Part shown: positions 40,660 through 48,838 of the stretch, piece after piece
Numbering within the stretch: position 1 is the stretch's first letter
Layout: each line of letters starts with the position of its first letter
Assembly (NCBI RefSeq): GCF_022811645.1
Contig: NZ_CP094534.1
Location: 3,968,001 to 4,032,000, forward strand
Source of the DNA: Hymenobacter monticola
GTDB taxonomy: Bacteria; Bacteroidota; Bacteroidia; Cytophagales; Hymenobacteraceae
Direction of reading: 5' to 3'
Length of the DNA: 64,000 nucleotides
Notes under the pieces: model-generated
The model's input: only the letters and a program-made list of their open reading frames with translations
What the model was told of the DNA's origin: nothing
Databases searched by the model: none
Made by a program: the position numbers and the translations under genes

Positions 40660-42621
40660 TTACCTATACAGCCGGTTATCCACCAGCCCATTCACGTAGA
40701 ACTGCACGCATGCGCGCAATTCATCTCCGTACTTTTTTACCAATGTGGGGTCGGGGTGGGCCACTGGTTTATCAGGCATGAAGTGGGTTTGATAAGGATA
40801 AAGCCGAATTTCGTTCTTGTTGGTCAGCTCGGTCACGAAATCGGAATGCACCAGAAAGTACGAGTCGCCGTCGCGGAACAGGGCCCGGCCGGGGCTGTTG
40901 GTATCAAACACCGATGAGCCGAAGGGCAGCAGCTGCTTCTGCTCCTGCGGCAGCCCCAGCACGTCAAGCACCGAGGCCGGCACGTCGGCCTGCTGGCTGA
41001 TGCGGCGCGGGTTGGCGGGGGGCAGGGGCTGGCCGGCGCGGTAGAAAAGCAGCGGTGTTTTGTGGTTGCCCAGCAGGTTTTGGTAGCCCGGCTGGTCGGT
41101 TTGGGACGTGTGGTCGGCTGTGAGTACAAACAGTGTGCGTGCAAACCACGGCTCGCGGCTGGCCGCCGCAAAAAAGCGTCTCAGCGCCAAATCGGTGTAG
41201 GCAATGGTGGGGTGAATGGGCTGCGTGCCCATCGGAAACCGGCCCTTGTACTGCTTGGGAATGGTGAACGGGTCGTGCGCGCTGAGCGTGAACAGTGTAG
41301 CGAAAAACGGCTGCTTGGTGGCCGTGAGCTGCCGGTTGAAATACTGCAGGTAAGGCTCGTCAAAGATGCCCCAGTGCCCGTCGTAGTCGGGGCTCTTCTC
41401 GCCGCCGGGGTACTCGTTCAGGCCGTAGTAGCGCTGCATGCCCGCAATGCCGCTGAACATGTCGAAGCCCATGGTGCCGTTGGTGCCGGCGTGGTACATG
41501 GCCGTGGCATAGCCGTGGCGGCCCAGTATTTCGCCCAGCCCGTGCATCTCGGCCGTCTGGAAGCTGGAGGTGATGAAGGGCTCGTCCATGAGCGAGGGCA
41601 GACCCGACAGCACCGCGGGCAGCGCCTCAATGGAGCGGCGGCCGTTGGCGTAGTTGTCGTGCATGAACAGCGCGCCGGGCGCCGTCGCCAGCGAATCGAA
41701 AAAGGGCGTGAAGCCGCCCTTCCCGCCGTTTTCCACGCCGGTGTATTCCGAGCCGAAGCTTTCAAGCAGCAGGATGACCACGTTGTCGGGCGCCGAGGGC
41801 GTGCTGCGTTGAGGCACCGGCGCATCCGCCAGCGCCGGCCGCAGCGCCGCCTCCGAAGCAAAGTAGTTCACCCGCTCAATGGGCACTTCGTCAAACGATT
41901 TCAGCACCGTGAACGTGCTGTTCAGCGCCAGGTGGCCCAGCACCGCGGGCTGCTGCTCGAAAGCCGCCCCGGTGCGCAGGGGTTTCAGCTGCCAGCCGCC
42001 GCGCAGGCCCAGCACCACCAGCCCCGCCACCAGCGCAAACTCCAGCGCCCGGCCCAGCCACTGCTGGCCGCGCGGCGGGGGCACCGCCAGCTCGGCCCGG
42101 GTGGGCATGGGACACAGCCGCCACAGCAGGTAGCCCAGCCCCAGCAGCGGAATGGCCAGGTACCAGTAGTGCAGCCCAATCTGTCCCGCCTGCCGGGCCA
42201 GGTCGTGCCCGATGGTGTGCCACTCGTTGCTCAACCGCCGACCAATAAATTTAAAATACTGCCAATCAATAATATTGAGCAGGAAGCCCAGCAAATTCAC
42301 CACCACGAAGAGTCCGCGCAGCCATTGCTGTCCCTTGCGGTTGGGCACGGGCATTAGCAGCGAAAACAGCACCAGGGGCAGGTTCAGCCAAAGCAAAGCG
42401 GCCACATCAAAGCGCAGCCCGTGCACAAAGGCCAGCAGCACAGCGCCCGCATCAATGCCCCGAAACGTGGCGAAATTAAACGCATAAAAGCCCAGCCGCA
42501 GCAGCGTGTACACGCTCATCAGCAAGGCAAAGCGGCGCAGCAGCAGGCGGACGGCAGGCGAGGGAATCAATTCTTTACAAGCAAACTCGGTGAAAGATTG
42601 CGCCAGGTGTTCCGGGCGCAT
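40660..42621 (-). CDS. LTA synthase-like sulfatase-family membrane protein
   Basis: A 653-residue protein from ATG 42621; the ald terminator lies just upstream of this start. Five hydrophobic segments in residues 30-235 are followed by an extracytoplasmic alkaline phosphatase/sulfatase-type domain: VVILLLESFGSEY (first metal-binding Glu), an ANGRRSIEALPAVLSGLP block at the nucleophile region, TLFTLSAHDPF and VLTADHTSQT (metal-binding Asp-His). Gram-negative relatives add glycerol phosphate or phosphoethanolamine-type groups to envelope glycans rather than making lipoteichoic acid. The exact group is unknown. Confidence 0.9.
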   Translation of the reverse strand: MRPEHLAQSFTEFACKELIPSPAVRLLLRRFALLMSVYTLLRLGFYAFNFATFRGIDAGAVLLAFVHGLRFDVAALLWLNLPLVLFSLLMPVPNRKGQQWLRGLFVVVNLLGFLLNIIDWQYFKFIGRRLSNEWHTIGHDLARQAGQIGLHYWYLAIPLLGLGYLLWRLCPMPTRAELAVPPPRGQQWLGRALEFALVAGLVVLGLRGGWQLKPLRTGAAFEQQPAVLGHLALNSTFTVLKSFDEVPIERVNYFASEAALRPALADAPVPQRSTPSAPDNVVILLLESFGSEYTGVENGGKGGFTPFFDSLATAPGALFMHDNYANGRRSIEALPAVLSGLPSLMDEPFITSSFQTAEMHGLGEILGRHGYATAMYHAGTNGTMGFDMFSGIAGMQRYYGLNEYPGGEKSPDYDGHWGIFDEPYLQYFNRQLTATKQPFFATLFTLSAHDPFTIPKQYKGRFPMGTQPIHPTIAYTDLALRRFFAAASREPWFARTLFVLTADHTSQTDQPGYQNLLGNHKTPLLFYRAGQPLPPANPRRISQQADVPASVLDVLGLPQEQKQLLPFGSSVFDTNSPGRALFRDGDSYFLVHSDFVTELTNKNEIRLYPYQTHFMPDKPVAHPDPTLVKKYGDELRACVQFYVNGLVDNRLYR

Positions 42622-42643
42622 TCGCTGCCGTAAAGGCAACAAA

Positions 42644-42669
42644 AAACCTCCCGCAGTTGCGGGAGGTTT
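42644..42669 (-). terminator. Terminator of the alanine dehydrogenase gene
   Basis: AAACCTCCCGCA / TGCGGGAGGTTT perfect arms with a two-base gap; the T tract lies on the minus-strand exit side, 43 bases after the ald stop. Confidence 0.88.
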
Positions 42670-42711
42670 CTGGTAGGCAATGAACAAAAACGGTTCACTG
42701 CTTCTAATAAG

Positions 42712-43839
42712 TTAAACCGCAGCGCCTTCCAGCACCGAGTCCACGCTCACCAGGGGCAGGCCCCAGGCTTCGGCCACGCCTTTGTACACCACTTCGCCGT
42801 GCACCACGTTCAGGCCGAGGCGCAGGGCCTCGTCGCGGCGGCAGGCTTCCTGCCAGCCCTGGTTGGCCAGTTTCACGGCGTAGGGCAGGGTGGCGTTGGT
42901 CAGGGCCAGGGTGCTGGTGTAGGGCACCGCACCCGGCATGTTGGCCACGCAGTAGTGCACCACGTCATCAATGATGAAGGTAGGGTTTTCGTGCGTGGTG
43001 GGGTGGCAGGTTTCGATGCAGCCGCCCTGGTCCACGGCCACGTCCACCACCACGGTGCCGGGACGCATCGTCTTCAGCATGTCGCGGGTGATGAGGTGCG
43101 GGGCCTTAGCGCCGGGAATGAGCACCGCGCCCACAATCAGGTCGGCCGTCTTGATGGCTTCGCGGATGTTGTATTCGTTCGAGTACTGCGTGATGACGTT
43201 CTTGGGCATGAAGTCGTCGAGCTCGCGCAGGCGGTTCAGGCTGATGTCCATGATGGTTACCTGCGCGCCAAGGCCGGCGGCCACTTTCGCGGCCTGCGTG
43301 CCCACAATGCCGCCGCCCAGCACCAGCACGTTGGCGGGCTTCACGCCGGGCACGCCGCCCAGTAGAATGCCGCGGCCTTTCAGGGGCTTCTCCAGGTACT
43401 TGGCGCCTTCCTGCGGGGCCATGCGGCCGGCCACCTCGCTCATCGGAATGAGCAGGGGCAGGGCGCGGTTGCTGAGCTCCACCGTTTCGTAGGCCAGGCA
43501 CACGGCCTTGCGCGCTATCATGGCGTGGGTCAGCTCCTCGCCGCTGGCGAAGTGGAAGTAAGTAAACAGCAGTTGGTTCTCCTTGATGAGGGGGTACTCC
43601 TCCGCAATGGGCTCCTTCACCTTGATAATCATCTCGGCCTGTTCGTACACCTCGGCAATGGTGCCGAGAATGGTGGCGCCGGCCGTCTGATATTCCTCGT
43701 CGGCAAAGCCCGAGCCTTCGCCGGCGGTGTGCTGCACCAGCAGGGTGTGGCCGTGCTTGCGCAGCTCGGCTACGCCAGCGGGGGTAAGGCCGACGCGGTT
43801 TTCGTTGTTTTTAATCTCCTTGGGAACGCCGATTATCAT
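42712..43839 (-). CDS. ald: Alanine dehydrogenase
   Basis: A 375-residue NAD-dependent enzyme that interconverts L-alanine and pyruvate plus ammonia. [20 protein letters not shown] is the family start. K75 (IIKVKEP) and H96 ([11 protein letters not shown]) match the catalytic Lys and His; the Rossmann site is [15 protein letters not shown] at about 171-185. The hexamer is cytoplasmic. A good -7 box lies about 48 bases upstream and a terminator follows, so it is a single-gene unit. Confidence 0.96.
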   Translation of the reverse strand: MIIGVPKEIKNNENRVGLTPAGVAELRKHGHTLLVQHTAGEGSGFADEEYQTAGATILGTIAEVYEQAEMIIKVKEPIAEEYPLIKENQLLFTYFHFASGEELTHAMIARKAVCLAYETVELSNRALPLLIPMSEVAGRMAPQEGAKYLEKPLKGRGILLGGVPGVKPANVLVLGGGIVGTQAAKVAAGLGAQVTIMDISLNRLRELDDFMPKNVITQYSNEYNIREAIKTADLIVGAVLIPGAKAPHLITRDMLKTMRPGTVVVDVAVDQGGCIETCHPTTHENPTFIIDDVVHYCVANMPGAVPYTSTLALTNATLPYAVKLANQGWQEACRRDEALRLGLNVVHGEVVYKGVAEAWGLPLVSVDSVLEGAAV

Positions 43840-43886
43840 GAGTGGTGGGAAAGTGGAGTGAGAGCTGGGAATAGGTTTTCGAGACG

Positions 43887-43894
43887 CAAAGATA
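43887..43894 (-). promoter_or_regulatory. -7 box of ald (TATCTTTG on the minus strand)
   Basis: Exact TAnnTTTG match followed by CG, a common context in this group, 48 bases before the ald ATG. No clear -33 element. Confidence 0.6.
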
Positions 43895-43932
43895 AGGCCC
43901 CCGGTTCCCTCCCGCAGCGCAGGATTCTGGCC

Positions 43933-44460
43933 TTATTCCGAGGCTTCGGCCAGCAAGGCATTCAAATCAAGCGCGCGGGTGTACATCTGCACCTCGCCCG
44001 CGGCCGTCAGGGGCCACTGCTCGCGCGGCCGGTCCCAGTACAGCTCCACGCCGTTGCCGTCGGGGTCGTCGAGGTAAATGGCTTCCGACACGCCGTGGTC
44101 GGCCGAGCCGGTGATGGGGTATTTGGCCAGCGCCAGCTGCCGCAGGGCACCTGCCAGCTCGGCCCGCGTGGCGTAAAGAATGGCCGTATGGTACAGCCCC
44201 GCGCCGTGCTTCCGGGCGGGCGGGCCGCCCAGGCTGTTCCAGGTATTCAGGCCGATATGATGGTGGTAGCCGCCGGCCGAAATAAACGCTGCCTGATTGC
44301 CAAACCGCTGCACTACCTGAAAACCCAGAATGTCGCGGTAAAAGCCCAGCGCTTTCTCGATGTCCGTGACTTGCAAGTGCACGTGGCCGATGCGAGTCTG
44401 GGCAGGCACCACATAGGCATTGCCTGTGGCCGGGTTGCTGCTTGAAATTGAATTATCCAT
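43933..44460 (-). CDS. VOC-family (glyoxalase/dioxygenase-like) protein
   Basis: A 175-residue protein from ATG 44460. It contains one and a half to two vicinal-oxygen-chelate repeats: IGHVHLQVTDIEKALGFYRDILGFQV at about 24-49, with the metal His, then GYHHHIGLNTW, LYHTAILYATRAELAGAL and IYLDDPDGNGVELYWD with the metal Glu. The arrangement is that of catechol-2,3-dioxygenase-like CatE/YfiE-type proteins. A frame extension upstream to 44532 crosses the promoter and operator and is rejected. Strictly regulated expression is suggested by the palindrome overlapping its promoter. Confidence 0.88.
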   Translation of the reverse strand: MDNSISSSNPATGNAYVVPAQTRIGHVHLQVTDIEKALGFYRDILGFQVVQRFGNQAAFISAGGYHHHIGLNTWNSLGGPPARKHGAGLYHTAILYATRAELAGALRQLALAKYPITGSADHGVSEAIYLDDPDGNGVELYWDRPREQWPLTAAGEVQMYTRALDLNALLAEASE

Positions 44461-44464
44461 GCAA

Positions 44465-44491
44465 CAAAGATACATACATTTAATGTATGTA
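44465..44491 (-). promoter_or_regulatory. Promoter with 21-bp perfect palindromic operator
   Basis: Minus-strand -7 box TATCTTTG (44472-44465) is exact. Two of its bases overlap a perfect palindrome 44471-44491, ten-base arms TACATACATT / AATGTATGTA around one T. A repressor bound here would block the start of the VOC gene. The site looks like that of a MarR-, HxlR- or TetR-type regulator; none is encoded next to it. Confidence 0.65.
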
Positions 44492-44556
44492 CATCTATTT
44501 TGATTACGGCAAAAAAGAAAGCCCCACCTCAATGGCAGGGCTTCTTGGTATAAACG

Positions 44557-44603
44557 TCCACAAAATCCGTGAAATCCGAAAAATCCGAGCGAATCCGTGG
44601 TCC
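44557..44603. repeat. CGGATT-type micro-repeat abutting a stop codon
   Basis: On the minus strand directly after the DUF1573 TAA: GGACCACGGATTCG, then CGGATTTTT, CGGATTTCA, CGGATTTTG. The repeated word is CGGATT at 8-10 base spacing. It is the longer relative of the copy at 38547-38579. Confidence 0.65.
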
Positions 44604-45374
44604 TTACTTGAACGGCACGGCCGTGCCGCTTTCCTTCACCATGCTGTTGCCGCTGAGGTCGCGCACGATGTTGGCTTTCAGCGTAATCTTGGCGTCGCCG
44701 CTCACGTCGTTGGAGGCAATGGTCACCACGTCGCTCACCTGGCCGAGCTGGCGCTGGCTGTAAATCAGCTCCACCACTTCGCTTTGGCCGGGGGCAATGG
44801 GCTTGGGCGTGGCCTTGTAGCCCACGCAGTAGCAGCCCGAGGTGAGGGCACCGAGCACGAGCTCCGTTTTGCCCGTGTTTTTGATGGTGAAGCGGGCGGC
44901 GGGCTGCTGGCCGGCTTCTAGCTTGCCGAAGTCGTGGCTGGTGCGGTCTACCACCAAGTGGGGCGAGGCGGCCAGCTGGGCGGGCGTGAGCGTGGGCTTC
45001 AGCTGTTCCTTGGTGAGCACGGAGCCTTTGATGGTGAGGACCTTGCTGGGCTCGGCGGCGTTGCTGGTCACGGTCACCGTTTTGTTGAACACGCCGGGGC
45101 GACCGGCGCTGCTGTACATGGCCTTGATGACGCCCATTTTGCCGGGCAGCACGGGCGTTTTGGTCCAGTCGGGGGTGGTGCAGCCGCAGCTGGCCTGCAC
45201 GTTGGCAATCACCACGGGTTGGTTGCCGGTGTTCTTGAACTTGAACTCGTAGGTAGCCATCGTGCCCTCGGGCACGTTGCCGAAGTCGTGGTTGTCGGTT
45301 TCAAACTTCATCACGCCCTGGGCGTGGGCCGAGATGGCGAAAGCCAGCAGGCAGAGGGTAAAAAGACGTTTCAT
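44604..45374 (-). CDS. DUF1573 double-repeat secreted protein
   Basis: A 256-residue protein with a signal peptide (MKRLFTLCLLAFAISAHAQ). It holds two DUF1573 Ig-like units: FETDNHDFGNVPEGTMATYEFKFKNTGNQPVVIANVQASCGCTTPDW (22-70) and a second with RTSHDFGKLEAGQQPAARFTIKNTGKTELVLGALTSGCYCVGYK (about 144-190). Each ends in the Cys-x-Cys typical of the family (CGC, CYC). Such proteins are abundant in Bacteroidota and are of unknown periplasmic function. Confidence 0.88.
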   Translation of the reverse strand: MKRLFTLCLLAFAISAHAQGVMKFETDNHDFGNVPEGTMATYEFKFKNTGNQPVVIANVQASCGCTTPDWTKTPVLPGKMGVIKAMYSSAGRPGVFNKTVTVTSNAAEPSKVLTIKGSVLTKEQLKPTLTPAQLAASPHLVVDRTSHDFGKLEAGQQPAARFTIKNTGKTELVLGALTSGCYCVGYKATPKPIAPGQSEVVELIYSQRQLGQVSDVVTIASNDVSGDAKITLKANIVRDLSGNSMVKESGTAVPFK

Positions 45375-45555
45375 GAGAAAAATTGAAAGTCGTTGGAAAT
45401 CAAAAAGGCAAGCACCAAAGGCGGCAAAATGGTTTCAGGCGGCCGGCGCAACAATGAACAAACGGCGAGCGTCAATTCTTAATCCGCTTGCGGTGACCTT
45501 TCCAGCCCAAATATACGGCCAAACCCCCCGCACCACCTAGCCGGCCCCGATTCCG

Positions 45556-45563
45556 TATTTTTG
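45556..45563 (+). promoter_or_regulatory. -7 box (TATTTTTG) of the E1 dehydrogenase gene
   Basis: Exact TAnnTTTG match followed by CGGC, 65 bases before the ATG at 45628. No -33 TTG at normal spacing. Confidence 0.55.
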
Positions 45564-45627
45564 CGGCGTGGCTCCGGCCCTTCGTCCTTTCTCCCCCAGA
45601 ATTCCCACTTCCCCGTTCCCGTATTCT

Positions 45628-48048
45628 ATGTCAGCTGCTGAAACTGCCCAACCCGCGCTAGGCGCGCCCCTCACCAAGGCCGATTTTCTCACCGATTACC
45701 GCCTGGCCTGGGAAAGCCGGCACGCCTCGCTGGCGGGCCGCAAGGAAGTGTTCATGGGCAAGGCCAAGTTTGGCATCTTCGGCGATGGCAAGGAAGTGCC
45801 GCAGCTGGCCATGGCCCGCGCCTTCCAGAACGGCGACTTCCGCGCCGGCTACTACCGCGACCAGACCTTCATGGTGGCCATCGGCGAGCTCACCTGGCAG
45901 CAATACTTCGCCCAGCTCTACGCCAACCCCGACGTGGAGGCCGAGCCCGCCACTGCCGGCCGCGCCATGAACGGCCACTTTGCCACCCGCATGCTCGACG
46001 ATGACGGCAACCTCAAGCCGCTCGCCCACAGCAAAAACTCCTCGGCCGATATCTCGCCCACCGGCGGCCAGATGCCGCGTCTGCTGGGCCTGGCCTACGC
46101 CTCCAAGCTGTTCCGCCAAAACCCTGAGCTACACCCCTTAACCGACTTGTCTACCAACGGCAACGAGGTGGCCTTCGGCACCATCGGCAACGCCAGCACC
46201 TCGGAGGGCATGTTTTTCGAGGCCCTGAACGCGGCCGGGGTGCTGCAGGTGCCCATGCTGATGAGCGTGTGGGACGACCACTACGGCATCTCGGTACCCG
46301 CCGAGTACCAGACCACCAAGCAGAGTATTTCGGCCATCATGGCCGGCCTGCAGCGCGAGGGCGAAGGCGAGCAGGGCTTTGAAATCTTCGTGGTGCGCGG
46401 CTGGGACTACGCCGGCCTGCTCGACACCTACCAGCGCGCCGCCGCCGTGTGCCGCGAGCAGCACGTGCCCGTGCTCATCCACGTCACGGAACTGACACAG
46501 CCGCAGGGCCACAGTACGAGCGGCTCGCACGAACGCTACAAGAGCAAGGACCGCCTGAGCTGGGAAGAGGCGCACGACTGCCTGCACAAGCTGCGCGAAT
46601 GGCTGCTGGCCGAAGGCCACGCCACCGAACTGGAGCTTGACGAGATTGAGAAAACGGCCGCCACCACCATCAAAACCGCCCGCACCGCGGCCTGGATAGC
46701 CTTCTTTGACCCCATCAAGGCCGAGCGCGACGAGGCTGTGGGCCTGCTCGAAAAGCTGGTGGCCGACACGGGCACCGAAAACACGCTGCACGAAATGGTG
46801 GAGCAACTCAAAGCCAACCCCACGCCCATCCGGGCCGACATTGTGCGAACCATCCGCCGCGTGCTGCGCGCCGTGCGCCACGAGAAGCGCAGCTTCGGCC
46901 GCCGCGTGTTGCAGCGCCACCTGGAGCAGCTGCTGGCCGAAAACGCCGACCGCTACAACTCCAACCTGTTCAGCCAGAGCGAATATGCTGTGGGCAATAT
47001 CGAGGAAGTGGCGCCCGCCTTCGCCACGGATGCCCCGCAAGTAGACGGCCGCGAGGTACTACAGGCCTGCTTCGACGCCAACTTTCAGCGTGACCCGACC
47101 ATTTTCGCCATTGGCGAAGACGTAGGCAAGATTGGCGACGTGAACCAGGCTTTTGCGGGCCTGCAGGAGAAGTTCGGTGAGCTGCGCATCACCGACACCG
47201 GCATTCGGGAGTGCACCATTGTGGGGCAGGGGATAGGGGCCGCGCTGCGCGGCCTGCGCCCCATCACCGAAATTCAGTACCTGGACTACCTGCTCTACGC
47301 CATCCAGATTTTGAGCGACGACCTCGCTTGCCTGCAGTACCGCACCAAAGGCGGCCAGAAGGCGCCGCTCATCGTGCGCACCCGCGGGCACCGGCTGGAA
47401 GGCATCTGGCACTCGGGCTCGCCCATGCAAATGATTCTGGGCAGCATCCGGGGCATGCACGTGTGCGTGCCGCGCAACATGACGCAGGCCGCTGGCTTCT
47501 ACAACACGCTGCTACGCAGCGACGAGCCCGCCCTGGTGATTGAGCCCCTGAACGGATACCGCCTCAAGGAAACTACGCCGAGCAACGTGGGCGAGTTCAC
47601 GCTGCCGCTGGGCCGGCCGGAGGTGCTGAAACAAGGCACCGACGTGACGGTGGTGACCTACGGCTCGATGTGCCGCATTGTGCTGGACGCCGCCAAGCAG
47701 TTGGCCGAGGTGGGCATTTCCGTCGAAGTCATCGACGTGCAGACGCTCTTGCCTTTCGACACCGACCAACTCATTGCCGACAGCCTGCAGAAAACCAGCC
47801 GCGTGGTATTTGCCGACGAGGACGTTCCCGGCGGCGCCACGGCTTTCATGATGCAGCAGGTGCTCGACGAGCAGGGTGCCTACCGCTTCCTCGATTCGCA
47901 GCCCCGCTGCCTGGCCGCGCAGCCCCACCGCCCGGCCTACAGCTCCGACGGCGACTATTTCAGTAAGCCCAACGCCGAAGATGTGTTCGACACCGTGTAC
48001 GAGCTGATGAGCGAGGTGGCGCCGGAGAAATTCCCCGACATTTACTAA
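45628..48048 (+). CDS. Fused alpha/beta E1 component of a 2-oxoacid dehydrogenase (TPP-dependent)
   Basis: An 806-residue cytoplasmic protein. Residues about 15-420 are the alpha (E1_dh) part with YYRDQTFMVAIG, the thiamine diphosphate region FGTIGNASTSEGMFFEALNAAGVLQVP, and VWDDHYGIS. From about 470 the beta (transketolase pyrimidine and C-terminal) part follows: FAIGEDVGKIGDVNQAFAGL, RITDTGIRECTIVGQGIGAALRGLRPITEIQYLDYL and VEVIDVQTLLPFDTD. A single-chain E1 of this size is known in Bacteroidota and serves branched-chain or pyruvate oxidation with separate E2/E3. In the usual Gly-Asp-(Gly/Ala) TPP-Mg motif the Asp is N188 here. E2 and E3 are not nearby. Confidence 0.9.
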   Translation: MSAAETAQPALGAPLTKADFLTDYRLAWESRHASLAGRKEVFMGKAKFGIFGDGKEVPQLAMARAFQNGDFRAGYYRDQTFMVAIGELTWQQYFAQLYANPDVEAEPATAGRAMNGHFATRMLDDDGNLKPLAHSKNSSADISPTGGQMPRLLGLAYASKLFRQNPELHPLTDLSTNGNEVAFGTIGNASTSEGMFFEALNAAGVLQVPMLMSVWDDHYGISVPAEYQTTKQSISAIMAGLQREGEGEQGFEIFVVRGWDYAGLLDTYQRAAAVCREQHVPVLIHVTELTQPQGHSTSGSHERYKSKDRLSWEEAHDCLHKLREWLLAEGHATELELDEIEKTAATTIKTARTAAWIAFFDPIKAERDEAVGLLEKLVADTGTENTLHEMVEQLKANPTPIRADIVRTIRRVLRAVRHEKRSFGRRVLQRHLEQLLAENADRYNSNLFSQSEYAVGNIEEVAPAFATDAPQVDGREVLQACFDANFQRDPTIFAIGEDVGKIGDVNQAFAGLQEKFGELRITDTGIRECTIVGQGIGAALRGLRPITEIQYLDYLLYAIQILSDDLACLQYRTKGGQKAPLIVRTRGHRLEGIWHSGSPMQMILGSIRGMHVCVPRNMTQAAGFYNTLLRSDEPALVIEPLNGYRLKETTPSNVGEFTLPLGRPEVLKQGTDVTVVTYGSMCRIVLDAAKQLAEVGISVEVIDVQTLLPFDTDQLIADSLQKTSRVVFADEDVPGGATAFMMQQVLDEQGAYRFLDSQPRCLAAQPHRPAYSSDGDYFSKPNAEDVFDTVYELMSEVAPEKFPDIY

Positions 48049-48049
48049 A

Positions 48050-48123
48050 AAGCCGTTTGTGTGCGCCGCACATTTCCTCCCAGCCCAGCTTCGGGGGAAA
48101 TATGCGGCGCACGCAAACGGCTT
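48050..48123. terminator. Long terminator hairpin between convergent genes
   Basis: Twenty-eight-base arms (AAGCCGTTTGTGTGCGCCGC... and ...GCGGCGCACGCAAACGGCTT, few mismatches), starting two bases after the E1 stop. Confidence 0.8.
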
Positions 48124-48144
48124 CTAAAGCCAAAAAGGCACGGG

Positions 48145-48720
48145 CTAGTTGGGGCCTTTCAGCGTCACGTCGCTGGTAGTTACGGTGTTGCTGGCGTGCA
48201 GCGCCCGGTCCATAATGGTAATCTCAAACCGGAACGTGTCGCCCGGATTAAACACACTTCCATCGACGCTAACCGGCAAAGCATACGTCAAGGTGCCTTT
48301 TAGCGGGGCCGGGCGCGTGTCATCTTTCTCAAGGCGGGGGTAGGTTCCGTCGTACTCGCCTTCCGTGCTGAGCACGAACTTCGTGTAAGTATAATTGCCG
48401 TTCGTGCCGCTTCTTTTGAACGGTTGGATGATGTAATTATACTGGGGGGAGCGGCCCTTGAAACCGCCCGTCGTGGCATTATAGGGGGCTACCTTTATGT
48501 CATCGTTGGAAAGGCCCAGGTCGCCGTCGCCGTCGTGGAAATCAACCGAAAACTTGAGCGTATCGATGGCGGTGCGAGGCCCGGTGGGCACAACCACCAT
48601 TTCCACCGATTTAAAATCAATTGCTGGCTCCACCGGATAATCGGGGGCGCTGAGGCAGCTGCTGAGGCCCAGGCCAGCCAGGCCAAAGCCCAGGACGGTG
48701 GTGGTACGAAACAGGTTCAT
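48145..48720 (-). CDS. Hypothetical lipoprotein
   Basis: A 191-residue protein with a leader ending GLSSC (lipobox). The mature part has a DFHDGDGDLGLSNDD acidic loop that may bind calcium and is typical of a family of Bacteroidota surface lipoproteins, followed by beta strands and a final RFEITIMDRALHASNTVTT. I recall similar proteins placed next to other genes in Hymenobacter with no known role. Confidence 0.75.
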   Translation of the reverse strand: MNLFRTTTVLGFGLAGLGLSSCLSAPDYPVEPAIDFKSVEMVVVPTGPRTAIDTLKFSVDFHDGDGDLGLSNDDIKVAPYNATTGGFKGRSPQYNYIIQPFKRSGTNGNYTYTKFVLSTEGEYDGTYPRLEKDDTRPAPLKGTLTYALPVSVDGSVFNPGDTFRFEITIMDRALHASNTVTTSDVTLKGPN

Positions 48721-48838
48721 AAAAGCAGATAGTGACGAGACAGTCGAACAACGCCGAACAGGGCGCCAAAGTACGTTTTTCTCAACGAATAGCCGCGCAG
48801 CTTGGTTCGGCCTGCGTTGCTAACCACTAAGTTTACTC

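Noticed and set aside
38580..45374. Possible nucleotide or amino acid salvage operon (amn, ald and others)
   Set aside because: Genes are separated by terminators, repeats and opposite-strand genes; no common transcript is supported.
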